A DNA stretch of 39,138 nucleotides from Parasutterella muris (GTDB lineage: Bacteria; Pseudomonadota; Gammaproteobacteria; Burkholderiales; Burkholderiaceae_F): contig NZ_WSRP01000029.1 in assembly GCF_009767915.1 (NCBI RefSeq), positions 1 through 39,138 on the forward strand, read 5' to 3'. The notes beneath the pieces were generated by a model, which ran no database searches, was not told where the DNA came from, and worked only from the letters and a program-made list of their open reading frames with translations. A program made the position numbers and the translations under genes. Of the stretch, positions 7,503-17,080 are shown piece by piece (within the stretch, counting starts at the first letter, position 1; every line of letters begins with the position of its first letter).

Positions 7503-8071
7503 TTGCATCCGTTAGAGGAAAAATTCTTCAGAAAAATCCGCCCCAGATTGTTGTGGAGTGCGGCGGTATCGGCTACGAAATCGATGTGCCGATGTCAACC
7601 TTTTACAACCTGCCCGACATCGGAGAGGAGGTTTTTCTCTCCACGGTTATGATCGTGCGTGAAGACGCTCAGCTACTTTACGGTTTTCTGACCGCTCAGG
7701 AAAAAGAACTCTTTAAGCTGCTGATGAAGGTGAGCGGCATCGGTCCGCGCATTTCACTTGCGGTTCTTTCCTCCATGTCTGCCGAAGACATCGGGAACGC
7801 GATCGCCAACGGAGAAGTCGGACTGCTCACCAAGATTCCCGGAATCGGCAAGAAGACCGCAGAACGCATGGTGCTCGAACTCAAGGACAAAGTGCTGGTG
7901 ACCGCCGTTTCCTCGCCCGTCTCCAACGTTCAGAGCGAAATTATTCAGGCACTCACTGCGCTCGGCTTCAGCGACCGAGAGGCTCGTCTTGCCGCCAAAC
8001 AGGTGCCCGCCGACGTGGATGCTTCCGAGGGAATTCGACTCTGCCTGCGTCAGCTTGCGCAAAAAGGTTAA
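7499..8071 (+). CDS. ruvA: Holliday junction DNA-binding protein RuvA
   Basis: RuvA tetramers bind the four-way junction and load RuvB rings. I take GTG at 7499 as the start, giving 190 residues beginning (M)IASVRGKILQKNPPQIVVEC, the usual RuvA first strand. AAGGAAAAGAAAA directly precedes it. A longer ATG frame from 7469 would add ten basic residues that belong to the ruvC tail region and has no ribosome binding site. The two helix-hairpin-helix motifs are KLLMKVSGIGPRISLAVLSS and LLTKIPGIGKKTAERMVLEL. The C-terminal domain III (IQALTALGFSDREARLA) contacts RuvB. It overlaps ruvC by four bases. Confidence 0.96.
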   Translation: MIASVRGKILQKNPPQIVVECGGIGYEIDVPMSTFYNLPDIGEEVFLSTVMIVREDAQLLYGFLTAQEKELFKLLMKVSGIGPRISLAVLSSMSAEDIGNAIANGEVGLLTKIPGIGKKTAERMVLELKDKVLVTAVSSPVSNVQSEIIQALTALGFSDREARLAAKQVPADVDASEGIRLCLRQLAQKG

Positions 8072-8077
8072 TCACAT

Positions 8078-9109
8078 ATGACTACGGATAAAGACCTCCT
8101 GTCGGAACATAAAACGGGCAAGGACGAAGTAATCGATAAAGCCCTGCGGCCGACGCGTCTCAAGGATTACGCGGGACAGGACAACATTCGCGAACAGCTA
8201 GACTTGTTCATTACCGCCGCACGCAAGCGAGGAGAAGCGCTTGACCACGTGCTGCTGTTCGGACCTCCGGGTCTGGGCAAAACCACGCTCGCGAACATTA
8301 TCGCCAACGAGATCGGCGTCAAACTTCGTCAAACCTCAGGTCCTGTATTGGAAAAGGCCGGTGATTTGGCGGCCATGCTGACAAGTCTCGAGCCCCACGA
8401 TGTCCTTTTTATCGATGAAATTCATCGCCTCTCCCCGGTCGTCGAAGAAATTCTTTATCCCGCTCTGGAAGATTTCAAGCTCGACATCATGATCGGTGAA
8501 GGCCCCGCTGCCCGCTCCATCAAGATCGACCTGCCGCATTTCACTTTGGTCGGCGCGACAACGAGAGCCGGCGCCCTCACCAAGCCTCTTCAGGATCGAT
8601 TCGGAATCCGTGCACAGCTTCAGTACTACTCACCCGAAGATCTGACCTCGATCGTGCTGCGCTCCATGCGTCTTCTGAACATGGATGACGATAAAGGCGC
8701 GGCCGAAGAAATCGCGCGCCGATCCCGCGGCACTCCGCGTATCGCCAACCGTCTGCTGCGACGCATCCGCGATTACTCCGAAGTAAAACATCAGGGCAGA
8801 CTCTCCAAAGAAATCGCTCAGGCCGCGCTTACTATGCTTGAAGTCGACCCGATCGGACTCGACAGCCTTGACTGTCAGTTCCTTCTGGCGATTATCGATA
8901 AGTTCGAAGGCGGTCCGGTCGGAATCGAAAACCTTGCGTCTGCCGTCGGCGAAGAGTCCGACACACTGCAGGATATGGTGGAGCCCTACCTCATTAAGGA
9001 AGGCTTTGTTCAGAGAACCCCCCGAGGCCGAGTGGCCACTTTAAAAGCTTACCAGCACTTTGGCATAGATAAACGAAATTTCAACCTAGGATTCTCTTTC
9101 GATGACTAA
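8078..9109 (+). CDS. ruvB: Holliday junction branch migration helicase RuvB
   Basis: RuvB is the AAA+ ring motor that drives branch migration with RuvA. The 343-residue protein shows Walker A ([18 protein letters not shown], about residues 61-78), Walker B ([13 protein letters not shown]), sensor 1 ([15 protein letters not shown]), the arginine finger region ([11 protein letters not shown]), sensor 2 ([18 protein letters not shown]) and the C-terminal winged helix ([18 protein letters not shown]). It begins 6 bases after ruvA. Its last 8 bases overlap the start of the next gene (ATGACTAA), which suggests translational coupling to the unknown protein that follows. Confidence 0.98.
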   Translation: MTTDKDLLSEHKTGKDEVIDKALRPTRLKDYAGQDNIREQLDLFITAARKRGEALDHVLLFGPPGLGKTTLANIIANEIGVKLRQTSGPVLEKAGDLAAMLTSLEPHDVLFIDEIHRLSPVVEEILYPALEDFKLDIMIGEGPAARSIKIDLPHFTLVGATTRAGALTKPLQDRFGIRAQLQYYSPEDLTSIVLRSMRLLNMDDDKGAAEEIARRSRGTPRIANRLLRRIRDYSEVKHQGRLSKEIAQAALTMLEVDPIGLDSLDCQFLLAIIDKFEGGPVGIENLASAVGEESDTLQDMVEPYLIKEGFVQRTPRGRVATLKAYQHFGIDKRNFNLGFSFDD

Positions 9110-9824
9110 TCATTTCTCAATTCTCAACTCAGAAGAAAGAAAATCGCGTCTCGAACGCGCTGAAAAACCCTACGACTTCAGTGACAACGTCGCTGCACTC
9201 GAAGAAGAGGCTCGTCAGACTTGGAACGATGTTTCAGACCTTGAGGCCTCGGCCTGCCCGAATAATATGGCTCAGGCCTCAATCACCATGCATCCGAACT
9301 TCTCCGCGCAGGCTGATTATCCGGAGGAATTCCTCTTTGTTATGAAACTCACCTGCGTCGGCGTGCGTCAGGTTCAGTGCTTCCCGCGCTACTCCACCGA
9401 CGTGGAGTCCGATGACGGAGAGCTGACAGTCGCGCTGATTGTGATCGGTAAACGCGAAGACTTTCAGGCAATTCCTGAGAAACTCGGAAAAATTGCCAAG
9501 GACACGCTCGTCGGACTTCAGATTCAAACCATCGAGAGTATCGAAGCGGTCTCCATCTACGACAAGGTTGATGTGCCCAATGATTATTTCGGAGAATTCT
9601 TTTTAGTCGGTCTTTATCAGACACCCGGAAAAACCGTGGAAGACAGCCGCCGTGATTTTGTGATGTACGCCTCTGGGGAAGGCTTCTCAGTTCACCCGAC
9701 ATTCCTGGTTGTCAAAGACGGTCTCTACTACGTTCTTATTAAGGGCGAGCGTTACAAGCTCGACGCGATCGGCGACTACTGCTATACATTCACCGTTCGG
9801 GTTCCGCCGAAAAATCGGGCGTAA
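9102..9824 (+). CDS. Unrecognised protein between ruvB and recC
   Basis: The 240-residue protein has no family that I recognise. Residues 1-50 are charged and helical ([20 protein letters not shown] and [16 protein letters not shown]). The rest looks like alternating strands and helices, with segments such as [53 protein letters not shown] and [13 protein letters not shown]. There is no signal peptide, membrane helix, P-loop or obvious metal cluster. The last part ([19 protein letters not shown]) resembles a beta hairpin. The start overlaps ruvB by 8 bases, and recC begins 49 bases after the stop behind its own GGAGG. The position inside a recombination operon suggests a role in, or structural support of, recombination, but that is inference only. 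Confidence 0.85.
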   Translation: MTNHFSILNSEERKSRLERAEKPYDFSDNVAALEEEARQTWNDVSDLEASACPNNMAQASITMHPNFSAQADYPEEFLFVMKLTCVGVRQVQCFPRYSTDVESDDGELTVALIVIGKREDFQAIPEKLGKIAKDTLVGLQIQTIESIEAVSIYDKVDVPNDYFGEFFLVGLYQTPGKTVEDSRRDFVMYASGEGFSVHPTFLVVKDGLYYVLIKGERYKLDAIGDYCYTFTVRVPPKNRA

Positions 9825-9873
9825 CCGACGAGAGAGCCAACCGTCCCGCAAGAGTTAACCTTCGGAGGATCCG

Positions 9874-12800
9874 ATGATCCGTACGTATTATTCCAATTCC
9901 TTTGAAGTTCTTCGGGGAATTCTGCTTACACGCCTAAATTTTGAAATTGAGGATCTGCGAAACAGCGGAGCCTCAATCTTTGAAACCATTCCCGTCATTG
10001 CCCCGAGCCCACTGGTTGGCGACTCGCTCGAGCGCAGCATCGCGGATCATTTCGGCGTCGTTCCCGGCATCAATGTCACCAACATTGCGAGCTGGCTTTA
10101 CGAAAAGCTGTCCTCTTCGCTCTCCAAAGAGGGCATATCCGATCAGATGGACTGGCGGCTGTTTAAACTCCTCAAAGAGAGACAACACCAAAGCCGTCCT
10201 TCTGAAGAACGGCTCACCAATTATCTGAAGGGGCTCGACGACTGCGGCATCATGGAATTCAGCCGTCACGTGAACAATGTCTTTGTCACGTACGGCTCGT
10301 ATCGATTTGATTGGCTCAAAGACTGGACCGAAGAAGTAGAAAATAAATTACAGGGCGGCTCCTCCATCCGCATCAAGCCGCATGAGCAGGCTAAACTCAT
10401 CGAGCAGCCCGACTATCTCTGGCAGAAGCACCTGTGGCAGGATCTGGTCCTCAGCGCGAAACACGGCCAAACAAAGGATGGCAAAGAAAGAAAAGGCGAC
10501 TTTCTGTCCTGGCTGGAAAACACAATCGACGGTCTGAGCAATTTTAAAGCGGAAAGCGCGCACAGCTCCATCCATCTCTTTATGCCGTTCACTCTGGCGC
10601 CGATTATGCTGCCGATCATTCGGGCCTACTCTCTGGAATCCGCTCAGCGCGACGTGGATATCTACTTTCTGAATCCAAGCTCGGAGTACTGGTTTGAATC
10701 GCTTCCGATCAATCTTTTTGACTGGAATCCGGAAGAGAACGTGGAAAGACCGAGTGCCGCCGCTCCGCTCGTTTATCTCACCTCCAACGCGGCGAGTACG
10801 CGTGCTGCGATCGACCGACTCGACAGCTTTATCCATACTTCTGAAGAAAGCACTTTAGCCGAAGGCGAGCCTGAGCAGGAAGAGCTCGACAGACGTAAAA
10901 ATGCGCCCGTCAGTCAAACAAAGCGTCACTTCCTGACCACGGAAAACGGACTTCGTCCGTTTACGGAAACAGATCCTTCGGAATCCATGAAGACGGAAAC
11001 TGAAGCGTACTTTCTGACCTATCCGAACGATTCTTTCCTGCACCGCTTCCAGAACTCGGTGCTTAAACTCGACAGCACGCTGCTGCCGAGCAAACCCGAC
11101 CCCGAGGATGTCTCGCTGCGGGTTCTGAAAGCCCCGTCTCTTACGAGAGAGATCGAAGCGACAGTCGATATTCTTCAAAACTGGCTTGCCGATCCGACGC
11201 GAGATCTGAAACTCTCGGACATCCTGATCGTGCTCCCGAAGATCGATGACGCGGCCCCGATTATCGAAGGCGTTATGACTTCGCTTCCCAAGAGAAGCGA
11301 CCTGCCGATTTCCATACCCTACAAAATCCTCGGACAGTCCGAAAGCCAAACCAACCAAGCCGCGGTCGCTTTTATCAGACTCGGAGAGCTGCTCAACTCC
11401 GACTTCAGCGCCGATCGCTTCTTTAACTGTCTGGAACTTGAAGCAGTACAAAACAGTTTCGGATTCGGCTTGGAAGATATCTCCGTCATCAAAAACTGGC
11501 TTACCGCCGCAGGCTACCGCATCAGTTTCGACAGGGTCCATCGCGAAAATCTCGGCCTCGAAGAAGACGACTGCTCACTGCAGGAGGCGCTTGAGCGACT
11601 GACTGTGGGCTATCTCACCGATGACGATCTGGATCTGCCGTTTCAAGGCGTACTGCCGATACGCGGAGACGAACTTCAGGGTTTTGACACAACCAACGAC
11701 GAGGCGGGAAGACTTTTTAAAGTCATCAGCCGATTCTGCCTTGCGCTCAGAAAAGTTCGTGACGATCTTGCCGGATCCGATTTCATGCTTGAAGCCGATC
11801 AGTGGCGCGCCAAACTCGCCCAGATCAGCGAACTTCTGATCGCGGGCACCAATGAAAACGACCGATTCCGCCTGGATAAACAGCTTGATAAATTATGCAA
11901 GGCCCTGGTTCTGTCCTTGGGCGAAAATGAACCAGTCTCTTTTGACGTCATACTCAACGAAATTTCCAGCGGACTTTCCCGAGAGAAAATTAAGCAAACG
12001 GGGACCGGTGTTTTAACGTTCGCTCAGATCGGCTCGGTGCGCGGTCTTCCCTTTAAGGTCATTGCATGCTTAGGTTTTGACGAGCTCAGCGGCTTTCCGG
12101 GAACCCCGAGCTTTGAAGAGTTCGATTTAATGAAAGCCGTTCCGCGCCGTGCGGACCGAGATGCGAGAAAAGACAACAACGCGGTGTTTTTTGACACGCT
12201 GATGTCCGCGCGTGAAAACCTCATTATTTCCTACACCGCCGGAACTAAACCGCAAAGCGAAAATAATCCTTCCATTGTTGTTGAGAACTTCAAGAGTTAT
12301 TTCATCTCCAACGCCCGAAAGAGTCATGACGCCAAAGCGCTGTGGAATGGAATCACCAGCAAAATTCCGCTCAATCGTTTCTCTGAACGCAATTTCTGCA
12401 AAGGAGAAAACAATCTCTTTTGGCGAAGCCCGAGAAAAGACATTCTGCAGACGATTGAGGATCAGAGCAGAAAAGGAACGCACTTTTTATTTGCGGACAC
12501 CGGTATTGCGCCTAATCTGCTTCCGCCTCTGCTTTCCAAGCAGAGAGAGCTCCCTGTCAGCATATTCGTCAAGTTTCTCAACAATCCTGACGCCTGGGTC
12601 AGCAAGCTGCTCAGCCTCAACGATGAATTTCAAGCGGCGGAGCACTCGGATCTGTTCTTCGACGACTCGGACAAGCTTATGCTCTCAAAGGTGCGCAAAA
12701 ATGTGGTTGAGCTTCTGAACAAGGGGGCAGGAATCAGCGATTTATCTCTGATCACAAACGCCAACCCGAACTTTGGGATGCCCTGCGTTCGCGACACCAC

Positions 12801-13506
12801 GGCGGAAGACCTTTGCTTTGAACTTCACAGCGCTTATGAGTGGAGAAGGAACATTCTCCCGACGCTGGCGCAAGGGCCCTTCAAAAAGGAGCTTCGTGAA
12901 GACATCAGCTCATTGAAGAGCTTTGTCCAAACCCTCTCGGACGACATTTCCGACTTCTATCGGATCAAGGGAGAGGAAACGGAAATTAAATTCCCCGGAG
13001 CAGCGGAAGCTGTGCCGGTTGAGGGACTTATCCGCGTCATTATTCCCGCTTCTCATTCCGAGCTGAAGCGCGAGCGCCTGCGGCAGATTATCTGGACCGC
13101 GCTGGATGCCCCTTACACACTCATCTCGCTTTGTCTGCCCGTTAAAGACACTAAATCGAAGGTCAAAAAGCCGAGTCCCTGCCAGGTTTTTTGGCCTGTC
13201 GCAGGCGCGGATCTCCTGCTTTCTGTTTTTCTGAAGATATTCGATCTGCAGCTCACTCATGTTGTCGGGTTTATCGGCGATCCTCTCTCGGATTCCAATC
13301 GCGAAGCAACGAGCATCTGGCGCGGATACCCTCAGGAAGTTCAAAGGGAGGCGGCGAACCTAAGCACTCGAATCTCAACAAAAATCCTAAGCATCATGAA
13401 CCCGCCAAAGAGAAAAGCGAAAGACGACCCCATGGACGTCTTTACGCTGCTCAAGGATTTGAAAAAACTCATTGAAACATCGTCCGGAGATCAAATTTAT
13501 GGCTAA
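9874..13506 (+). CDS. recC: Exodeoxyribonuclease V gamma subunit RecC
   Basis: RecC is the scaffold of RecBCD and reads Chi with its inactive nuclease-like and helicase-like folds. The 1210-residue protein begins MIRTYYSNSFEVLRGILLTR, the RecC N-terminal pattern. It has DIYFLNPSSEYWFE in the region that in E. coli reads 'hl...nPc.eyW', and LTFAQIGSVRGLPFKVIACL followed by GFDELSGFPG, the family's conserved 'mRsiPFrvv-lLG' block. It is somewhat longer than the E. coli protein (1122). GGAGG lies 8 bases before the ATG. It overlaps recB by 8 bases (ATGGCTAA). The order recC-recB-recD without ptrA between is common outside enterics. Confidence 0.95.
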   Translation: MIRTYYSNSFEVLRGILLTRLNFEIEDLRNSGASIFETIPVIAPSPLVGDSLERSIADHFGVVPGINVTNIASWLYEKLSSSLSKEGISDQMDWRLFKLLKERQHQSRPSEERLTNYLKGLDDCGIMEFSRHVNNVFVTYGSYRFDWLKDWTEEVENKLQGGSSIRIKPHEQAKLIEQPDYLWQKHLWQDLVLSAKHGQTKDGKERKGDFLSWLENTIDGLSNFKAESAHSSIHLFMPFTLAPIMLPIIRAYSLESAQRDVDIYFLNPSSEYWFESLPINLFDWNPEENVERPSAAAPLVYLTSNAASTRAAIDRLDSFIHTSEESTLAEGEPEQEELDRRKNAPVSQTKRHFLTTENGLRPFTETDPSESMKTETEAYFLTYPNDSFLHRFQNSVLKLDSTLLPSKPDPEDVSLRVLKAPSLTREIEATVDILQNWLADPTRDLKLSDILIVLPKIDDAAPIIEGVMTSLPKRSDLPISIPYKILGQSESQTNQAAVAFIRLGELLNSDFSADRFFNCLELEAVQNSFGFGLEDISVIKNWLTAAGYRISFDRVHRENLGLEEDDCSLQEALERLTVGYLTDDDLDLPFQGVLPIRGDELQGFDTTNDEAGRLFKVISRFCLALRKVRDDLAGSDFMLEADQWRAKLAQISELLIAGTNENDRFRLDKQLDKLCKALVLSLGENEPVSFDVILNEISSGLSREKIKQTGTGVLTFAQIGSVRGLPFKVIACLGFDELSGFPGTPSFEEFDLMKAVPRRADRDARKDNNAVFFDTLMSARENLIISYTAGTKPQSENNPSIVVENFKSYFISNARKSHDAKALWNGITSKIPLNRFSERNFCKGENNLFWRSPRKDILQTIEDQSRKGTHFLFADTGIAPNLLPPLLSKQRELPVSIFVKFLNNPDAWVSKLLSLNDEFQAAEHSDLFFDDSDKLMLSKVRKNVVELLNKGAGISDLSLITNANPNFGMPCVRDTTAEDLCFELHSAYEWRRNILPTLAQGPFKKELREDISSLKSFVQTLSDDISDFYRIKGEETEIKFPGAAEAVPVEGLIRVIIPASHSELKRERLRQIIWTALDAPYTLISLCLPVKDTKSKVKKPSPCQVFWPVAGADLLLSVFLKIFDLQLTHVVGFIGDPLSDSNREATSIWRGYPQEVQREAANLSTRISTKILSIMNPPKRKAKDDPMDVFTLLKDLKKLIETSSGDQIYG

Positions 13507-16500
13507 AGATTTTGATGCGGTCAATGCTGAACTCAAAGGACCGATGCTGATTGAAGCCAGTGCGGGTACGGGAAAAACATACTCGCTCATGCTGCTAATC
13601 CTTCGTCTCTTAGTTGAGAACGAAATACCAGTCAGCTCTATTCTGGTGGTCACCTTCACAAAAGCGGCAACATTTGAGCTGAAATCCCGACTGAGAGAGA
13701 CGCTCACCACTATGACAGAAAAGCTTTCTCAGGCGAATTTTGACGCAGATCATTTCAAAAAAAATGAGCTGCCTGCCGTCGCATCGGCCGTTAAAGAGGA
13801 TCCGGACTCGTTTTGCCAGCTCGTACAAAAATGGCATCAGAGCGGGCTTGATCTGCATGAATGCGTCTACAGGCGACTCTCAACCGCTCTGACTTCAATC
13901 GACGACGCACCGATCTATACGATCCACAGCTTCTGTCGAAAAATGCTCGGTGATTACGTGTTCTCTTCGCACGGCAGTTACGATTTCGGACTTGGCGACG
14001 GACAGACTCAGAAGACAGAAGCGATTGAGATGTTCCTGAGAACGCATATTCCGCCCCTTCTACTGAGTCTTGACAAGGCCGAAGTGCTCGGCCTTTTGAA
14101 AAACACGGATTGGAATACGTTCATCGAAAAGATGTCCCTTCTGACGCACTCTCTTCCGCTCCGCGATCAGGTGAAATTTATTCAGAGACGGACTGAAAAA
14201 GCTGACGTGGAACTCGAAGATGACGTTCGCGATTTTATGGCTCTATTCAGAGACACTGCGCCTCAGTGGTTCAGAGAGTACAAGCGCCAAAACCGCATCC
14301 ATACCTTTAACGACCTGCTTACGGAAATGGAGGAGCGTGTCACGCTCAGCACCGAAGCCTCGAAAAACTTCGTCAAAGAAGTTCGATCTCTCTTTCAGGC
14401 CGCGCTGATTGATGAGTTTCAGGATACGGACCCCCTTCAGTACTCCATCTTTGAAGCGCTTTTCATTAAGGACAAAGAAAATCCCAATCGCCCGGTAATT
14501 TTTGTCGGTGATCCAAAACAATCGATTTATTCCTTTAGAAACGCCGATCTTGATACCTACGTAAAAGCAAGAACCGCCGTTTCAAATACGCAGGAACTCA
14601 AAACCAACTTTCGATCCACGCCGGGTATTGTGATCGCGCTCAATGAGCTCTTCCAAATCGGCGCAAGGACGAGTCCGAAGTCTCCGGGTGCGTTCCTTGA
14701 TAAGACCATTCAATTCTCGGGCGTTGATTCGTCCTACAAAAATCCGCCCCTCATGAGGAAAAACGAGGACGGCTCCTTCGTGCCGCTCTCCTCTTTTGAT
14801 TTTTGGTCGAATGTGGAAAGCGGCAAGAACGAAATCAGCGCCGATGAGATTAGAGAAATCAAAAAATCCCTTCTCACGCAGGACATCAAAGAGATGCTGA
14901 GCGGCGATGTGTACTACAAGGGGAAACCGCTTCGTCCGAGTGATATCTGCATATTGGTCAGAAACCGCACACACGCAGACAACTATATTTCTGCGCTTAA
15001 GGCTGCCGGAATCAAGGTTTCTTTAAGCGACGGCTCGAGCGTCATGGGGTCCGAAGAATGCGCGGAAATCCGAAGTCTAATTCTCGGTATGTCGAATCCT
15101 GCGGAGCGCAAGGTCCTGAACACCGTACGCGCAACAAGAATTGTCGGAGACTCTCTGAACGCGATTCTTTCGGATACACAGGGCGCCATCGAGATCAAAC
15201 TGCTTCTTGAACAAGCCGCGGAAGTATACGAACGAAGCGGAATCACCGCGGCTCTCTCACTCATATTCGAGCGATGCAGGACGGAAGATCGAATCCTCAA
15301 CTATCCTATTGAGGATGATCCGGAGCGCATTCTCACCAATTACCAGCATCTTTTTGAGCTGCTGCATGAAGCAAGCAAACAAATTCACACGCTTCAGGGA
15401 CTGATTCGCTGGATGGACGAACCGAATCTTGACGTTGATGAAGACAGCGAAAGCAAATTCAATCAGCGAAAAGAAACCGATTCCGACGTTGTCAGAGTCG
15501 TGACGATCCACAGCAGCAAAGGTCTGCAGTACCCGGTCGTCTACCTGCCGGAAAGTCAGTTCGGTCCGGGTTCACAGAAGTCGGTCGCGTTCCGAGAAAA
15601 CATCTCGAACAATCCGAACGCAGACAAAGGACTGCTTCTTTCTCTTGAAGAGGCGTCTCCTAATCCGCTTGGAGACAAGCAGGAAGGCGTTCGCCTCGTC
15701 TACGTCGCGCTGACCCGAGCCGCAGCCAGACTAGTCGTTCCGTTCTTCAGCCGCATGACCAAAAGCGGCGGACTTCACGGAAGCAGCGGTGGCAAGGCCT
15801 ATCTTGGCGCCGCGCTGACCGGAAACGAAAAAGGAGCGGGCGCCATAAAAGCGATTGATGATCTTCGAAATATTCTGAGTCAAAAGTCTCTCAAAGATGA
15901 AATCCGCCGAGCACTCAAATACTATGTCATAAGCAAATCTGTACCGTGCTCTCAGGCGGCCATCGACGCTTATGAACCCTTTAACATAGAACTCGATATT
16001 TGCAGCGTTCCACCGCCTAACGCTCCGTATGTTTCTGCCGCTCAGGATGATCTTGAAGCCGGCAGCTGCATCAGAACCTCTGCCGCGTGGCGCACTTCGA
16101 GCTTCTCAGGACTCGTTAAGAACTCGGATACGCCGCGAAGCCGTCTGATCTCGGATGAAGAGGATACCGAGCCGGGGGACATTGTCGAGGAAACCGCAAA
16201 AAAAGTCCCCGCAGAGGACAACCCGGATCGGGACCTTCTTGCGTCCCTGCAGCTGAATCGAGGCGCTGCAGAATTCGGCACGGATTTCCATAAAGTGATG
16301 GAGACAATTTTCCCGCCTAAGGTGCATTACAGCCCCGAGCTGCTCATCAACAGGTCGATGGCTAAAATCACAAAGAAAATCCCTGCCGACACGGAAAATC
16401 CGAAGGAGCTGGAAGAAAAAATGGATGCCGATCTGAAGTTGGTCCTTGATCACATTCTTTCCGTGCCGTTTCTGAAAGACAATAAAGATTTCTGCCTGAG

Positions 16501-17080
16501 AGAACTCATCGATCGGCCCGAGCGCAGAATGTCGGAAATGAGGTTTTTAATCACGGTTGGGAATACGCCCAAGCCCGGACGCATCCCGTTAACCGCGCAT
16601 CTTCTGGAACGCACCGTTAAAACGCTTGAACCGAGATTAAGCGGACTCAGCCTTTCGGACGCTGATATGAAAGGCTATCTCACCGGATCGATCGACTTTG
16701 CGTTCGAGGTTGGCGGCAAGTACTGGATTATCGACTGGAAAACCAACCGACTCGGTACAAAAGCCTCGGACTACACGCCGCAGGCGGTCAGCGCAAAGAT
16801 GGACGAGAATCTCTACCGTCTGCAGTACATCCTTTATCTCGTCGCGTTTAAGCGTCTTCTGGAAAGCCGAACAGGAACAAGCAGCGGATACCGCCTCATC
16901 GGAGGAGCGGCGTACTTCTTTGTGCGCGGCGTTCGCAAAGACAAGCCCGCTCAGGGCATTGAAATCGATCGGCCCTCAGAAACGCTTATCGAATGCCTGG
17001 ATGACTTTTTTAAAAACGGCTACAGCGACCAAGTATTAGAAATGTATGCTCAGAAAAGAGCGGAGGAAAGCGCCTCATGA
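13499..17080 (+). CDS. recB: Exodeoxyribonuclease V beta subunit RecB
   Basis: RecB supplies the 3'-5' helicase and the only nuclease of RecBCD. I take ATG at 13499 (MAKDFDAVNAELKGPMLIEA), preceded by GGAG, rather than the upstream frame extension inside recC; this gives 1193 residues. Walker A is EASAGTGKTYSLMLL (about residues 19-33). Helicase motif II is LIDEFQDTDPLQYSIF (about 302), motif III VIFVGDPKQSIYSFRNAD, motif V VVRVVTIHSSKGLQYPVVYL and motif VI RLVYVALTRAAARLVV. The C-terminal nuclease has FGTDFHKVMETIF, GSIDFAFEVGGKYWIIDWKT (about 1065-1085, with the catalytic D...D.K) and LYRLQYILYLVAFKRLL. All helicase and nuclease motifs look intact. Confidence 0.97.
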   Translation: MAKDFDAVNAELKGPMLIEASAGTGKTYSLMLLILRLLVENEIPVSSILVVTFTKAATFELKSRLRETLTTMTEKLSQANFDADHFKKNELPAVASAVKEDPDSFCQLVQKWHQSGLDLHECVYRRLSTALTSIDDAPIYTIHSFCRKMLGDYVFSSHGSYDFGLGDGQTQKTEAIEMFLRTHIPPLLLSLDKAEVLGLLKNTDWNTFIEKMSLLTHSLPLRDQVKFIQRRTEKADVELEDDVRDFMALFRDTAPQWFREYKRQNRIHTFNDLLTEMEERVTLSTEASKNFVKEVRSLFQAALIDEFQDTDPLQYSIFEALFIKDKENPNRPVIFVGDPKQSIYSFRNADLDTYVKARTAVSNTQELKTNFRSTPGIVIALNELFQIGARTSPKSPGAFLDKTIQFSGVDSSYKNPPLMRKNEDGSFVPLSSFDFWSNVESGKNEISADEIREIKKSLLTQDIKEMLSGDVYYKGKPLRPSDICILVRNRTHADNYISALKAAGIKVSLSDGSSVMGSEECAEIRSLILGMSNPAERKVLNTVRATRIVGDSLNAILSDTQGAIEIKLLLEQAAEVYERSGITAALSLIFERCRTEDRILNYPIEDDPERILTNYQHLFELLHEASKQIHTLQGLIRWMDEPNLDVDEDSESKFNQRKETDSDVVRVVTIHSSKGLQYPVVYLPESQFGPGSQKSVAFRENISNNPNADKGLLLSLEEASPNPLGDKQEGVRLVYVALTRAAARLVVPFFSRMTKSGGLHGSSGGKAYLGAALTGNEKGAGAIKAIDDLRNILSQKSLKDEIRRALKYYVISKSVPCSQAAIDAYEPFNIELDICSVPPPNAPYVSAAQDDLEAGSCIRTSAAWRTSSFSGLVKNSDTPRSRLISDEEDTEPGDIVEETAKKVPAEDNPDRDLLASLQLNRGAAEFGTDFHKVMETIFPPKVHYSPELLINRSMAKITKKIPADTENPKELEEKMDADLKLVLDHILSVPFLKDNKDFCLRELIDRPERRMSEMRFLITVGNTPKPGRIPLTAHLLERTVKTLEPRLSGLSLSDADMKGYLTGSIDFAFEVGGKYWIIDWKTNRLGTKASDYTPQAVSAKMDENLYRLQYILYLVAFKRLLESRTGTSSGYRLIGGAAYFFVRGVRKDKPAQGIEIDRPSETLIECLDDFFKNGYSDQVLEMYAQKRAEESAS

